A DNA stretch of 64,000 bases from an uncultured Flavobacteriales bacterium (GTDB lineage Bacteria; Bacteroidota; Bacteroidia; Flavobacteriales_G; NORP312), in assembly GCA_905480125.1 (NCBI GenBank), contig CAJQPE010000028.1, positions 1 to 64,000 on the forward strand, in the 5' to 3' direction. This document shows positions 26,802 through 35,620 of the stretch, in pieces. Made by a program: the position numbers and the translations under genes. Position 1 is the first letter of the stretch. Every line of letters begins with the position of its first letter. Below the pieces are notes generated by a model. That model saw nothing but the letters and a program-made list of their open reading frames with translations. It did not search any database and was not told where the DNA came from.

Positions 26802-27506
26802 TTAATCTCTTCTTCCTGCAAACATCATAACCCAATATAACAACTGAGTTACGGCGGCCAATGCAGAAACAACATAGGTCATGGCAGCCCAGGTCAAAGC
26901 ATTTTTTGCCTTATCATATCCTATTCTATCAACAATCCCATGCCTGTTGGATTGCAACCAAATCAGTGCACGATTACTTGCATCAAATTCAACTGGCAAG
27001 GTTATTAAACTAAATAATGCCAAGGAACCTTGGCCTAAAACAATTATAGTTAACATGATATCATTGTTAATCCAATGCAATGCAAAGCTGAAAAAGATAC
27101 TAGCCATAAAAATGTAATTCATCATCTTAGAACTAAATTGAACAATAGGAACCAAAGTAGACCTTAATTGTAGCATATTGTATGCTGTTGCATGTTGCAC
27201 AGCATGCCCAGTTTCATGCGCTGCGACAGCCGCAGCTGCAACATTCCTTCCATGATAAACATCATTACTCAAATTAATCGTTTTATTTTGTGGATTATAG
27301 TGGTCTGTCAAACTACCTGGCACACATGTAATTTCTACATCAAAAATATTATTCTCTTTCAGCATCATTGCCGCAACTTCTTCCCCATTCATGCCATTAG
27401 AAGTTGGAACATTAGAATACTCTTTAAATTTACTTTTCAACCTCCTACTTACAACCCAGCCAATAAACATAAAAACCAACATTATTCCAAATAATCCTAT
27501 ATTCAT
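26802..27506 (-). CDS. YugP-type membrane zinc metallopeptidase
   Basis: A 234-residue membrane protease of the neutral zinc metallopeptidase family (Zn_peptidase_2). A first helix (GLFGIMLVFMFIGWVVS) precedes the catalytic motif AVAAHETGHAVQHAT (HExxH). Helices follow at about 120-160 and 205-230, with the possible third zinc ligand region LPVEFDASNRAL between them. Length is normal. The substrate is unknown; such enzymes act within or near the cytoplasmic membrane. Divergent from surE. Confidence 0.9.
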   Translation of the reverse strand: MNIGLFGIMLVFMFIGWVVSRRLKSKFKEYSNVPTSNGMNGEEVAAMMLKENNIFDVEITCVPGSLTDHYNPQNKTINLSNDVYHGRNVAAAAVAAHETGHAVQHATAYNMLQLRSTLVPIVQFSSKMMNYIFMASIFFSFALHWINNDIMLTIIVLGQGSLALFSLITLPVEFDASNRALIWLQSNRHGIVDRIGYDKAKNALTWAAMTYVVSALAAVTQLLYWVMMFAGRRD

Positions 27507-27639
27507 CTTATCTAATTTTTTAAATTTAATTAATGGAATTAAGAAGTCAATTCTTATGCCTTCTTCGAATATTAAGTTTTATTAATAGTTTTTAGACGAA
27601 TTGACAGATAAAGTGAAGTAAAATTGTCAGACTAATCAC

Positions 27640-27647
27640 TAAATTTG
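27640..27647 (+). promoter_or_regulatory. TAnnTTTG box 5 nt before surE start
   Basis: TAAATTTG ends five bases before the surE ATG. No -33 TTTG is found at the normal distance. It suggests a leaderless or near-leaderless mRNA for the surE-lpxB unit. Confidence 0.4.
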
Positions 27648-27652
27648 AAGCC

Positions 27653-28420
27653 ATGACAAAACCTTTAATATTAGTTACCAACGATGATGGAGTTTCTGCT
27701 CCTGGGATTCGAGCCTTAGTTGAAGTAGCCCAAAAATTAGGGGAAGTTGTAGTTGTTGCTCCTGATCAAGCAAGATCTGGTATGGGCCATGCTATTACCC
27801 TAGAAAATACCCTACGAAGGACGTCTATAAATTATTTTGAAGGAATTGAAGCGTATTCATGCAGCGGAACCCCCGTAGATTGCGTAAAACTAGCCGTTAA
27901 CGTATTTCTTGATAGAAAGCCAGATTTAATAATTTCAGGGATTAATCACGGATCAAACGCATCGGTAAATGTAATTTACTCGGGAACAATGTCTGCTGCA
28001 GTTGAAGGTGCTATGGAAAAAATTCCATCGCTAGGATTTTCGTTGCTTGACCACTCGATTGATGCTAACTTTGAAACAGCTAAGAAATATGCAGCTAAAA
28101 TTATTAAAGAAACATTGAAACGGTCGATTCCTGATGGAATTTGTTTAAATGTCAACTTTCCCAAACGTGGAGAAAATGAAATTGTTGGTATTAAAATTTG
28201 CCGACAATGTCATGGTAATTGGACTGAAGAATTTGACGTTAGAATCGATCCTTCAGGAAAAGAATATTATTGGCTTACAGGCGTTTTCATAAATTATGAA
28301 CCAGAGGCAACAGATACAGATATTTGGGCATTAGATAACAATTATATATCCATAGTTCCTGTCCATTGCGACATGACTGCTTATAGTGCTCTAGAAAAAC
28401 TAAATAACTGGACTTTATAA
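27653..28420 (+). CDS. surE: 5'-nucleotidase SurE
   Basis: A 255-residue metal-dependent nucleoside 5'/3'-monophosphatase. The family start ILVTNDDGVSAPGIRALVE contains the metal-binding Asp-Asp, and VVAPDQARSGMGHAIT, SCSGTPVDCVKL and SGINHGSNASVNVIYSGTMSAAVEG are all conserved. It hydrolyses nucleotides and perhaps short polyphosphate in stress or stationary phase. The stop overlaps the ATG of the following small membrane gene by one base, so the two are coupled. Confidence 0.97.
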   Translation: MTKPLILVTNDDGVSAPGIRALVEVAQKLGEVVVVAPDQARSGMGHAITLENTLRRTSINYFEGIEAYSCSGTPVDCVKLAVNVFLDRKPDLIISGINHGSNASVNVIYSGTMSAAVEGAMEKIPSLGFSLLDHSIDANFETAKKYAAKIIKETLKRSIPDGICLNVNFPKRGENEIVGIKICRQCHGNWTEEFDVRIDPSGKEYYWLTGVFINYEPEATDTDIWALDNNYISIVPVHCDMTAYSALEKLNNWTL

Positions 28421-28710
28421 TGAAAAAATATTTTAAACTTGATTCGTGGCTTACTGGAATTTTTGTTGGATTGCTGCTGCCCGCAACAATATATTTTGGA
28501 GGTAAGTCAATTCTTCTATGGCAAGCGCATAAACAAGGTAATGCCCTTGGTTCTGGTTTTGATGAAAGTTTTTCATTATTTGCTTTTGCGATAAACGGAG
28601 GAATTATGTATTTTTTTTTAAATAAAAAAGGTCGCGATAAATTTGGTAAAGGAATTATTGCAGCTACGTTTGTTTATGTTTTTATCTGGGTTTTTAAGTA
28701 TCAGGTATAG
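28420..28710 (+). CDS. Small membrane protein between surE and lpxB
   Basis: A 96-residue protein with about three hydrophobic segments (LTGIFVGLLLPATIYFG, SLFAFAINGGIMYFFL, GIIAATFVYVFIWVF) and basic loops. It starts inside the surE stop and ends immediately before the lpxB start, so it is firmly within this operon. I know no named family; the position suggests a role connected with lipid A synthesis or membrane insertion. Confidence 0.7.
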   Translation: MKKYFKLDSWLTGIFVGLLLPATIYFGGKSILLWQAHKQGNALGSGFDESFSLFAFAINGGIMYFFLNKKGRDKFGKGIIAATFVYVFIWVFKYQV

Positions 28711-29820
28711 ATGAAATTTTACGTCATAGCTGGAGAAGCATCTGGAGATCTACATGCATCTAACTTGATGAAGGAGCTAAAGTCTGAAGACTCCGAAACG
28801 AAATTTCGGTTTTGGGGTGGAGATTTAATGAATGGTCAAAGCCCTAACCTTGTAAAGCACTATAGGGAAATGGCATTTATGGGATTCACCGAAGTGCTAT
28901 TGAACCTAAGAACCATTAAAGCCAATCTTAGTTTTTGTAAACAAGACCTTTTAGAATACAATCCAGATGCGCTCATTCTCGTTGACTATCCTGGTTTTAA
29001 CCTTCGAATCGCGAAGTTTGCTAAAAGTAAAGGAATCAAGGTTTTCTATTACATCTCACCAAAAGTTTGGGCTTGGAATCAGAAAAGAGCTTTAAAAATC
29101 AAAGCTTGTGTAGACGAAATGTTTGCCATATTTCCTTTCGAATCAAAATTTTACCAGAAATATAATTTTGATATTAATTATGTAGGTCACCCTTTACTAG
29201 ATGCAATAGATAACATTTCTTTTTCGAATAATGAAAAAGATATATTTTTAACTAAAAACAAGCTATCAAATAAAGCCATAATTGCTCTTTTACCTGGCAG
29301 CAGAAAGCAAGAAGTAACAAGAATACTTTCGGAAATGCTTTCTGTTCAATCATATTTTCCTGATTATCAATTTATAATTGCAGGTGCACCATCATTGGAT
29401 ATAGAGTTTTACAGAACTTTTCTTTCTAGTAATACGACTATAATATTCGATCAAACCTACGATTTATTAAAAATAGCTGAGGCCGCGCTTATTACCTCCG
29501 GAACCGCAACTTTAGAAGCTGCTATTTTTAATGTTCCACAAGTTGTTTGCTACAAAGCGGGAACCCTAACTTATCAGATAGCAAAGCGTTTGATTAACGT
29601 TAAATTTATATCACTGGTAAATCTCATTCTTAACAAAGAAGCTGTTGCAGAGCTCATTCAAGATGATCTAAATACCAAGCGAATAGTTGACGAGCTCCAC
29701 AAAATACTTGGGCCAAACAAGAAGCAGCAACTAAACGATTACGAAAAGCTAAGAGAATTACTAGGTGGACAAGGTGCTTCTGCCAAAACTGCATCATTGA
29801 TGTTGAAAACTCTTAACTAG
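28711..29820 (+). CDS. lpxB: Lipid-A-disaccharide synthase
   Basis: A 369-residue GT19 enzyme that joins UDP-2,3-diacylglucosamine and lipid X to form the lipid A disaccharide at the inner membrane. Typical elements are FYVIAGEASGDLHASNLM, REMAFMGFTEVLLNL, VDYPGFNLRIAKFAK, YYISPKVWAWNQKR, NYVGHPLLD, LLPGSRKQEV and SGTATLEAAIF. Length is normal (E. coli 382). It shows that the organism makes lipid A. It begins on the base after the preceding stop codon. Confidence 0.97.
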   Translation: MKFYVIAGEASGDLHASNLMKELKSEDSETKFRFWGGDLMNGQSPNLVKHYREMAFMGFTEVLLNLRTIKANLSFCKQDLLEYNPDALILVDYPGFNLRIAKFAKSKGIKVFYYISPKVWAWNQKRALKIKACVDEMFAIFPFESKFYQKYNFDINYVGHPLLDAIDNISFSNNEKDIFLTKNKLSNKAIIALLPGSRKQEVTRILSEMLSVQSYFPDYQFIIAGAPSLDIEFYRTFLSSNTTIIFDQTYDLLKIAEAALITSGTATLEAAIFNVPQVVCYKAGTLTYQIAKRLINVKFISLVNLILNKEAVAELIQDDLNTKRIVDELHKILGPNKKQQLNDYEKLRELLGGQGASAKTASLMLKTLN

Positions 29821-29847
29821 CGAAGTAATAGTAATAGCCTGCCCAAT

Positions 29848-29855
29848 TATTTTTG
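29848..29855 (+). promoter_or_regulatory. TAnnTTTG box 6 nt before SpoIID-like start
   Basis: TATTTTTG ends six bases before the ATG at 29862. No -33 TTTG is visible. It is one of several boxes placed unusually close to a start codon in this window. Confidence 0.35.
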
Positions 29856-29861
29856 CTTTAA

Positions 29862-31025
29862 ATGCGTATTTGGCTAGTCATACTCGTGGGTTTTCTCTCA
29901 ACATTCTATTCGTTTTCGAATAACGAGATTATTAGAATAGGGATTTTGCATACCCGTGAGCCAATGGCGGTTCTATTTGCTCCCCTCTACGGTAGTTATG
30001 AGGTAATTGGAGACGGAAAAGTGCTTTATACTATTAAAGAGAAGGAGGCAATCCAAGTTACCAACATAGGAGGGCAACTTCATTTAAAGTCTTTTAATCG
30101 AGACTTGGGAACAGTAAATAAAGTTTACTTTAAACGAACAAAGTGGGGTGCTATTTTTAAAGTAAAACCAACTCGGCCCAATAGATACGAGCACCAATAT
30201 TTCGACAACCTTACCATCACTCCAAAAGGTTCGAAATTAAAATTAATAAATACCGTCTATATCGAACATTATGTGGCTGGTGTTATTGAATCCGAAGCTG
30301 GTTCAAATCAAAATCTTGAGTATTATAAAGTACAAGCAATTATCTGCAGGACATACGCTTTAGCCAATAAAGCGAGGCATAAAAAAGAAGGATTTAGTGT
30401 TTGTGACAAGGTACATTGTCAAGTTTATCATAACAGAAGTAGACATAATTCGGACATTCAAAAAGCTTCAAATTCTACAAGGAGAATTGTAGTTGTAGAT
30501 AGCGACATCGATGTCATAACTGCTGCATTTTTCTCCAATTGTGGGGGGCAAACGGTCAATTCAGAAGATGCTTGGCGATATCCTCTGCCTTATTTAAGGT
30601 CCATTTGTGATACATTTTGTACGGATATGCCCCATGCCGCATGGCAGAAAGACGTGCCAAAAGATGTTTGGTTAAACTATTTGAGTAATACGTATAATTT
30701 TCCAGTGAATGATTCTCTTTATGCCAATTGTGCTACAGAGCACTTTCCTGAAATGAGAGAAAAATACTTTAGCTATATCGATTCAACTATAACGACTCCC
30801 AGAATTAGAAAAGATATGAAGTTTCGTTCTGCTAATTTTAACCTGATAGACGAAGGTGATGTAATCAAGTTTATTGGAAATGGATTTGGACACGGTATTG
30901 GCTTATGCCAAGAGGGAGCTATGAAGATGTCAACTTTGGGATACGATTTCAAAGAAATTCTGCATTACTATTATACTGATGTGCACCTCATCGATATAGA
31001 GCATATTGATTTTTTTAAAGATTAG
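29862..31025 (+). CDS. SpoIID/LytB-domain protein, probable lytic transglycosylase
   Basis: A 387-residue exported protein with a signal-like N-terminus (IWLVILVGFLSTFYSFS). The SpoIID domain is clear: YVAGVIESEAGSNQNLEYYK (with the catalytic-type Glu), VQAIICRTYALANKARHK, AFFSNCGGQTVNSEDAW, and the C-terminal IGNGFGHGIGLCQEGAMKM. In spore formers SpoIID degrades peptidoglycan stripped of stem peptides. Here, in a non-sporulating Gram-negative lineage, it probably remodels periplasmic peptidoglycan, perhaps at division septa. Independent promoter-like box at the start codon. Confidence 0.88.
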   Translation: MRIWLVILVGFLSTFYSFSNNEIIRIGILHTREPMAVLFAPLYGSYEVIGDGKVLYTIKEKEAIQVTNIGGQLHLKSFNRDLGTVNKVYFKRTKWGAIFKVKPTRPNRYEHQYFDNLTITPKGSKLKLINTVYIEHYVAGVIESEAGSNQNLEYYKVQAIICRTYALANKARHKKEGFSVCDKVHCQVYHNRSRHNSDIQKASNSTRRIVVVDSDIDVITAAFFSNCGGQTVNSEDAWRYPLPYLRSICDTFCTDMPHAAWQKDVPKDVWLNYLSNTYNFPVNDSLYANCATEHFPEMREKYFSYIDSTITTPRIRKDMKFRSANFNLIDEGDVIKFIGNGFGHGIGLCQEGAMKMSTLGYDFKEILHYYYTDVHLIDIEHIDFFKD

Positions 31026-31075
31026 TATAATGCTTTTAATTTGCATACTTCAGTCATGAAAAAGTAGTGAATTAG

Positions 31076-31112
31076 CCATAAGTATTATGGTCTCAAAAAA
31101 AATATCTGAGAC
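31076..31112. other. Two adjoining hairpins before comEC
   Basis: CCATAA-GTA-TTATGG is followed directly by GTCTCA, an 11-base A-rich loop and TGAGAC. Neither is followed by a clear T-run, so they do not look like a standard terminator. They fill much of the 136-base gap between the SpoIID-like gene and comEC and could be an RNA structure at the 3' end of the former. Confidence 0.35.
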
Positions 31113-31161
31113 ACAATTTTAAGATTAGCAACAAATAAAATTGGATTAGTATATTTCGATC

Positions 31162-33258
31162 TTGAAATTCTATCAGCAGATACCCTTCTTCCGACTAATT
31201 ACTCCATTTATCATAGGATTAATATTCGCAGCATTTTTTCCCTTAAAAATCGACTTGTGGTGGGAAATTCTAATTTGTACATCAGCCCTCACCATTGGAA
31301 TAGGTGCATTCAAGTTACTCAACAAGAGTTACGGTTTACGATGGATCTACGGAATCTTATTAACCACTACCCTTCTTGCAAACGGGTACTTGCTTACCAT
31401 AGGCAACATTCAGATTTTCTCTACTTCCCATGTCGGCAATCTTGTTTCTGAAAAAACGTGGCTGCAAGTTCGTGTAACAGAACCTGCAGAAGAAAAAGCT
31501 AAATCCTATAAAGTATCAATGGAGGTTGAATCGTTTCGCGACAGCTCTGGGTGGCATGAAACACATGGCAAGGTAATCACTTATATCCAAAAATCAGAAG
31601 AAGCTAAAGCAATTGAATATGGAGATATACTCTTGCTAAATACTCGACTTAATGAAAGTAAATCTCCTAATAACCCAGGTGAATTTAACTATAAGCGGTA
31701 TTTACAGTTTCATAATATATACCACCAATGTTATATCGACGCATCAGATTGGATCAACACCGGCAAAAATGAAGGCTTTTTAATATTTATTTGGTCGAAT
31801 AGTTTACGAACTCACTTGCTCCGTATATTCAAGCAATACGGAATTAATGGAAATGAATTTGGTGTCGCTTCTGCTCTGGTTTTGGGGTATAAAGGAGCCA
31901 TAGAAGCCGAACTAATTAGAGCATATTCAAGTGCTGGTGCTACGCACGTATTAGCAGTTTCAGGCCTACATGTGGGGATAATATTTGTTATTCTAAATAA
32001 CATTTTAATGTTTCTCGATAAAATCAAATATGGCCACATCATCAAAGGAATTTTACTTATCGCTTTTCTCTGGTTTTATGCAATGCTTACAGGTTTATCT
32101 CCCTCAGTTTTGAGAGCTGCTACTATGTTTAGTTTTATTGTAATTGCAAAAGCCACGCGGCGAAATACCAATATATATAACACGCTAGCAGTTTCAGCTT
32201 TCGTCCTATTGATTATCAATCCGTTTCTAATAATGGAAGTTGGTTTTCAACTCTCATACCTCGCGGTAATCGGCATCATTTATTTGCAACCAAAAATCTA
32301 TAATTGGCTTAATCCACATAATTGGCTTTTAGATAAAATGTGGGAATTAACAGCTGTTTCTATTGCCGCTCAAGTTGCCACATTTCCGCTTGGACTGTTA
32401 TACTTTCACCAATTTCCAAACTACTTTTTCATCTCCAACTTAATAGTAATACCAATAGCTACACTTATCGTTTATGCGGGAATACTATTATTTTTAATCT
32501 CCTGGGAGACGATACTGGCCGCTTGGGTTGCCAAGGCAATGTATTGGCTAATTTGGTTTATGAACTATTGCGTTCAACTAATTGAATCTATTCCATACGC
32601 TCTAACTGAAAGCCTTACAATTAACATCACTGAAACATGGATGATCTATCTCATCATCATCACTTTTTTGATATATTTTGCTTATAAAAAGGCGAAGTAT
32701 TTACATGTTGCATTAAGCTGCACTTTGTTACTTGTTTCATATCAACTATATCAAGGTATAACACAAAGTAAACAATTAAAATTTGTCGTTTATCATGTGC
32801 CCAAAACAACAGCCTTTGAATTTATTGATGGGCATTCTAGTTTTTTAGTCGCTGACAGCTCTTTAATTCATGATAACGAAAAAATGAAATTCTACATTAA
32901 GCACCATTGGTGGGAAGTTGGAGCGACCAATAACCAATTAATTGATGGAAATAAATCGGTTTCAAAAAGAGTTAAAAAATATGGAATCGGATTCTTTCAA
33001 CACAACAAAAAGTCAGTTGCTGTTGTAACTGATCAAAGTAGTGCCCATGCCTCTCAATTATTAGTCGATTATTTAATTGTCTCTAAAATAAAGCACTTGG
33101 ATCTAGAAAAACTAACTCAGGATTACGAATTCGAAACCTTAATTTTTGATTCATCTAACCCAAAGTGGATGACACAAAAATGGAAACAACAAGCGCTCAA
33201 AATGAGACTAAATGTTCATTCTGTACCAAACGATGGTGCATTTGTAGTAGATATTTGA
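31162..33258 (+). CDS. comEC: ComEC/Rec2-family DNA uptake channel
   Basis: A 698-residue polytopic membrane protein. An N-terminal DUF4131-like part (1-200, helices then a beta-rich periplasmic segment) precedes the competence domain, with the signature SAGATHVLAVSGLHVGIIF and GLSPSVLRAATMFSFIVIAK. The C-terminal 170 residues are soluble but lack the HxHxDH metal motif of the metallo-beta-lactamase nuclease domain found in long ComEC proteins. It would carry single-stranded DNA across the inner membrane in natural transformation. Start TTG chosen by the track; TATATTTC lies four bases before it. Confidence 0.88.
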   Translation: MKFYQQIPFFRLITPFIIGLIFAAFFPLKIDLWWEILICTSALTIGIGAFKLLNKSYGLRWIYGILLTTTLLANGYLLTIGNIQIFSTSHVGNLVSEKTWLQVRVTEPAEEKAKSYKVSMEVESFRDSSGWHETHGKVITYIQKSEEAKAIEYGDILLLNTRLNESKSPNNPGEFNYKRYLQFHNIYHQCYIDASDWINTGKNEGFLIFIWSNSLRTHLLRIFKQYGINGNEFGVASALVLGYKGAIEAELIRAYSSAGATHVLAVSGLHVGIIFVILNNILMFLDKIKYGHIIKGILLIAFLWFYAMLTGLSPSVLRAATMFSFIVIAKATRRNTNIYNTLAVSAFVLLIINPFLIMEVGFQLSYLAVIGIIYLQPKIYNWLNPHNWLLDKMWELTAVSIAAQVATFPLGLLYFHQFPNYFFISNLIVIPIATLIVYAGILLFLISWETILAAWVAKAMYWLIWFMNYCVQLIESIPYALTESLTINITETWMIYLIIITFLIYFAYKKAKYLHVALSCTLLLVSYQLYQGITQSKQLKFVVYHVPKTTAFEFIDGHSSFLVADSSLIHDNEKMKFYIKHHWWEVGATNNQLIDGNKSVSKRVKKYGIGFFQHNKKSVAVVTDQSSAHASQLLVDYLIVSKIKHLDLEKLTQDYEFETLIFDSSNPKWMTQKWKQQALKMRLNVHSVPNDGAFVVDI

Positions 33259-33264
33259 AACCGA

Positions 33265-33297
33265 ATTGAATAAGAAACGTTTTAATTGCTTTATTTG
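33265..33297 (+). promoter_or_regulatory. Probable promoter of cotransporter gene, leaderless type
   Basis: ATTG, 21 bases, then TTTATTTG (one mismatch to TAnnTTTG) ending four bases before the ATG at 33302. Both elements are present, which supports transcription starting at the start codon. Confidence 0.4.
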
Positions 33298-33301
33298 AAA
33301 C

Positions 33302-35566
33302 ATGGCTAAAACTTTAGGGAGAACAAAAGGCGCAAGCATGGGTACACTACCCGTGTTTATGACAGCTATATCGACCATATTAGGGGCGATATTGTTCCTT
33401 CGTTTTGGATATGCCGTTGGTCATGTTGGCTTGTTTGGCACTTTGTTAATTATTCTAGTCGGTCATTTAGTTACTGTGCCCACTGCCCTGGCAGTTGCTG
33501 AAATCGCTACTAACCAAAAGGTTGAAGGTGGTGGAGCATATTACATGATTTCGCGATCATTCGGTTTTAATGTTGGAGCCTCTATTGGTATCACTTTATT
33601 TCTTTCTCAAGCAGTTAGTGTTGCTTTCTATATAATAGCTTTTGCCGTTGCGTTTGAACCTATTACAGAAATTATTAATGCCTACATGGCAATTCATATT
33701 TCTGAAATTCCTTATTTCGGACGACCCGAACTTAACAACACTTGGATAGGACTTATTTTTATGGGGTTGCTTACAATACTGATGGTTACAAAAGGTGCAA
33801 ACATTGGTGTTAAGGCTTTATATATTGTTGTTGGAGTGCTGTTTGTCTCACTTCTTCTTTTCTTTATGGGTGATGAATCATCAGGTCACCAAACATTGCT
33901 AGATTTCAATCAAAAAATTACTGATGGATATGATTTTTTCTATATGTTTACTATTATTTTCCCTGCATTTACAGGTATTGCCGCTGGCCTAGGGCTGTCT
34001 GGCGATTTAAGAGATCCAAAAAAATCAATACCGCACGGGACGTTATGGGCAACAATTGTTGGCATAATAGTTTATGTAGCAGTAGCATTTAAACTATACT
34101 TCTCAGCGACAACTTTTGAATTAGCATATGACGAAATGATTATGCAAAAAATCGCTATTTGGGGACCAATTATTCCTATAGGTCTAGGATGTGCTGCAAT
34201 TTCTTCAGCTCTTGGCTCTGTAATGATTGCCCCAAGAACTTTGCAAGCTTTAGGTGTTGATAAAATATTTAATGATGGCGCTAGTGGTTGGTTTGCTAGA
34301 GGAAGAAAAAAAGACGGAGAACCTATTAATTCTCTACTCCTTACTTGCGCAATAGCATTTTTCTTTATTGCTATTGGCGATATTGATTTTGTTGCCCAAA
34401 TTATTTCAATGTTCTTCATGGTTACCTATGGTGCTATTTGTACAATTTCGTTCCTAGAACATTTTGCAGCCGACCCAGCATACAGGCCAACATTTAAATC
34501 GAAATGGTATTTCTCAGTTGGTGGGGCAATTCTCTCTTTCGGGCTGATGTTTGCAATGAACTTTGAATATGCCATAATTTCTATTGTAATAATGGTTGGT
34601 ATCTACTTCTGGGTTGCCGCAAAAAACACGGATAAACCAGGAATAGAAAAACTATTTAAAGGTGTCATTTTCCAATTGAGTAGAGAATTGCAAGTTTATC
34701 TCCAAAAAAGAGACAAAGGTATTGATGACACTAACTGGCGACCGTTTATTATATGTTTCAGTCAAGATTCGTTTAAAAGACGTTCAGCCTTCGATATGAT
34801 TCGTTGGATGTCAAACAAATATGGTTTTGGGACTTACATTCATTATACCGAAGGATTTTTATCAAAAGAAACTTTCGATTCTTCTGCAGATGCACGCGAT
34901 CGATTAATAGAACTAGCCGAAGGAGTGAAAAGTCGTGTTTATATAGATACTTTGATTAGTCCCTCTTATACTTCTGCAATTGCACAGGTTATTCAGCTTT
35001 CTGGCGTTTCTGGTAAAGGGAATAACATGATGTTATTCGAGTATCTAAATTCCGACCCTAAAACGATCCAAGACGTGATCGACAATTATGGTCTATTAAG
35101 AACTACAGAATTTGATGTTTGCATTTTAAGAAGTACCTACAAAGGATTTGGCTACAAGAAAGAAATACATATATGGATTTCGCATAAAGATTACGAAAAC
35201 TCTAACCTTATGATATTGTTGGCATACATTATGATGGGGCACCCTGAATGGAAAAACGCTACAATTAAGATTTTCTCAATTTATGAAAACGACCAAGAAG
35301 ATGTTCAAAGAGAGAAATTACTGTCGCTTATTCAATCTGGTCGTTTACCTATTTCACAAAACAATATTGAGCTAATTCCTACTGTAAAAGGAGGAGATAT
35401 TAAATCTACTATTAATATCAAATCTGGAGATGCAGACTTAACAGTGCTTGGCTACGATAATGATTCTCTAGCGAGGCAAGGCATAGAACTTTTTGAAGGT
35501 TACGAAGACATAGGTAATATCCTTTTTGTTAGTGCTTTTAAAGAGAAAGAGATTGATTTATTGTAA
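33302..35566 (+). CDS. Cation-chloride-cotransporter (SLC12)-like permease
   Basis: A 754-residue APC-superfamily permease. About twelve helices fill residues 15-460, beginning LPVFMTAISTILGAILFLRF, with KVEGGGAYYMISRSFGFNVG and SGDLRDPKKSIPHGTLWA, phrases typical of SLC12 Na-K-Cl type transporters. A long cytoplasmic C-terminal domain (about 470-754) ends in a segment with STINIKSGDADLTVLGYDND, as in the family. It probably couples sodium or potassium to chloride movement, useful for osmotic control; amino acid transport is the alternative. Confidence 0.85.
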   Translation: MAKTLGRTKGASMGTLPVFMTAISTILGAILFLRFGYAVGHVGLFGTLLIILVGHLVTVPTALAVAEIATNQKVEGGGAYYMISRSFGFNVGASIGITLFLSQAVSVAFYIIAFAVAFEPITEIINAYMAIHISEIPYFGRPELNNTWIGLIFMGLLTILMVTKGANIGVKALYIVVGVLFVSLLLFFMGDESSGHQTLLDFNQKITDGYDFFYMFTIIFPAFTGIAAGLGLSGDLRDPKKSIPHGTLWATIVGIIVYVAVAFKLYFSATTFELAYDEMIMQKIAIWGPIIPIGLGCAAISSALGSVMIAPRTLQALGVDKIFNDGASGWFARGRKKDGEPINSLLLTCAIAFFFIAIGDIDFVAQIISMFFMVTYGAICTISFLEHFAADPAYRPTFKSKWYFSVGGAILSFGLMFAMNFEYAIISIVIMVGIYFWVAAKNTDKPGIEKLFKGVIFQLSRELQVYLQKRDKGIDDTNWRPFIICFSQDSFKRRSAFDMIRWMSNKYGFGTYIHYTEGFLSKETFDSSADARDRLIELAEGVKSRVYIDTLISPSYTSAIAQVIQLSGVSGKGNNMMLFEYLNSDPKTIQDVIDNYGLLRTTEFDVCILRSTYKGFGYKKEIHIWISHKDYENSNLMILLAYIMMGHPEWKNATIKIFSIYENDQEDVQREKLLSLIQSGRLPISQNNIELIPTVKGGDIKSTINIKSGDADLTVLGYDNDSLARQGIELFEGYEDIGNILFVSAFKEKEIDLL

Positions 35567-35620
35567 CTATCTAGTGCAACATTTTCTCCAGTGGTGATGT
35601 TAAAATATTATTGATATTGT

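Noticed and set aside
34072-34419. 115-residue minus-strand ORF
   Set aside because: Antisense shadow of the SLC12-like permease gene.
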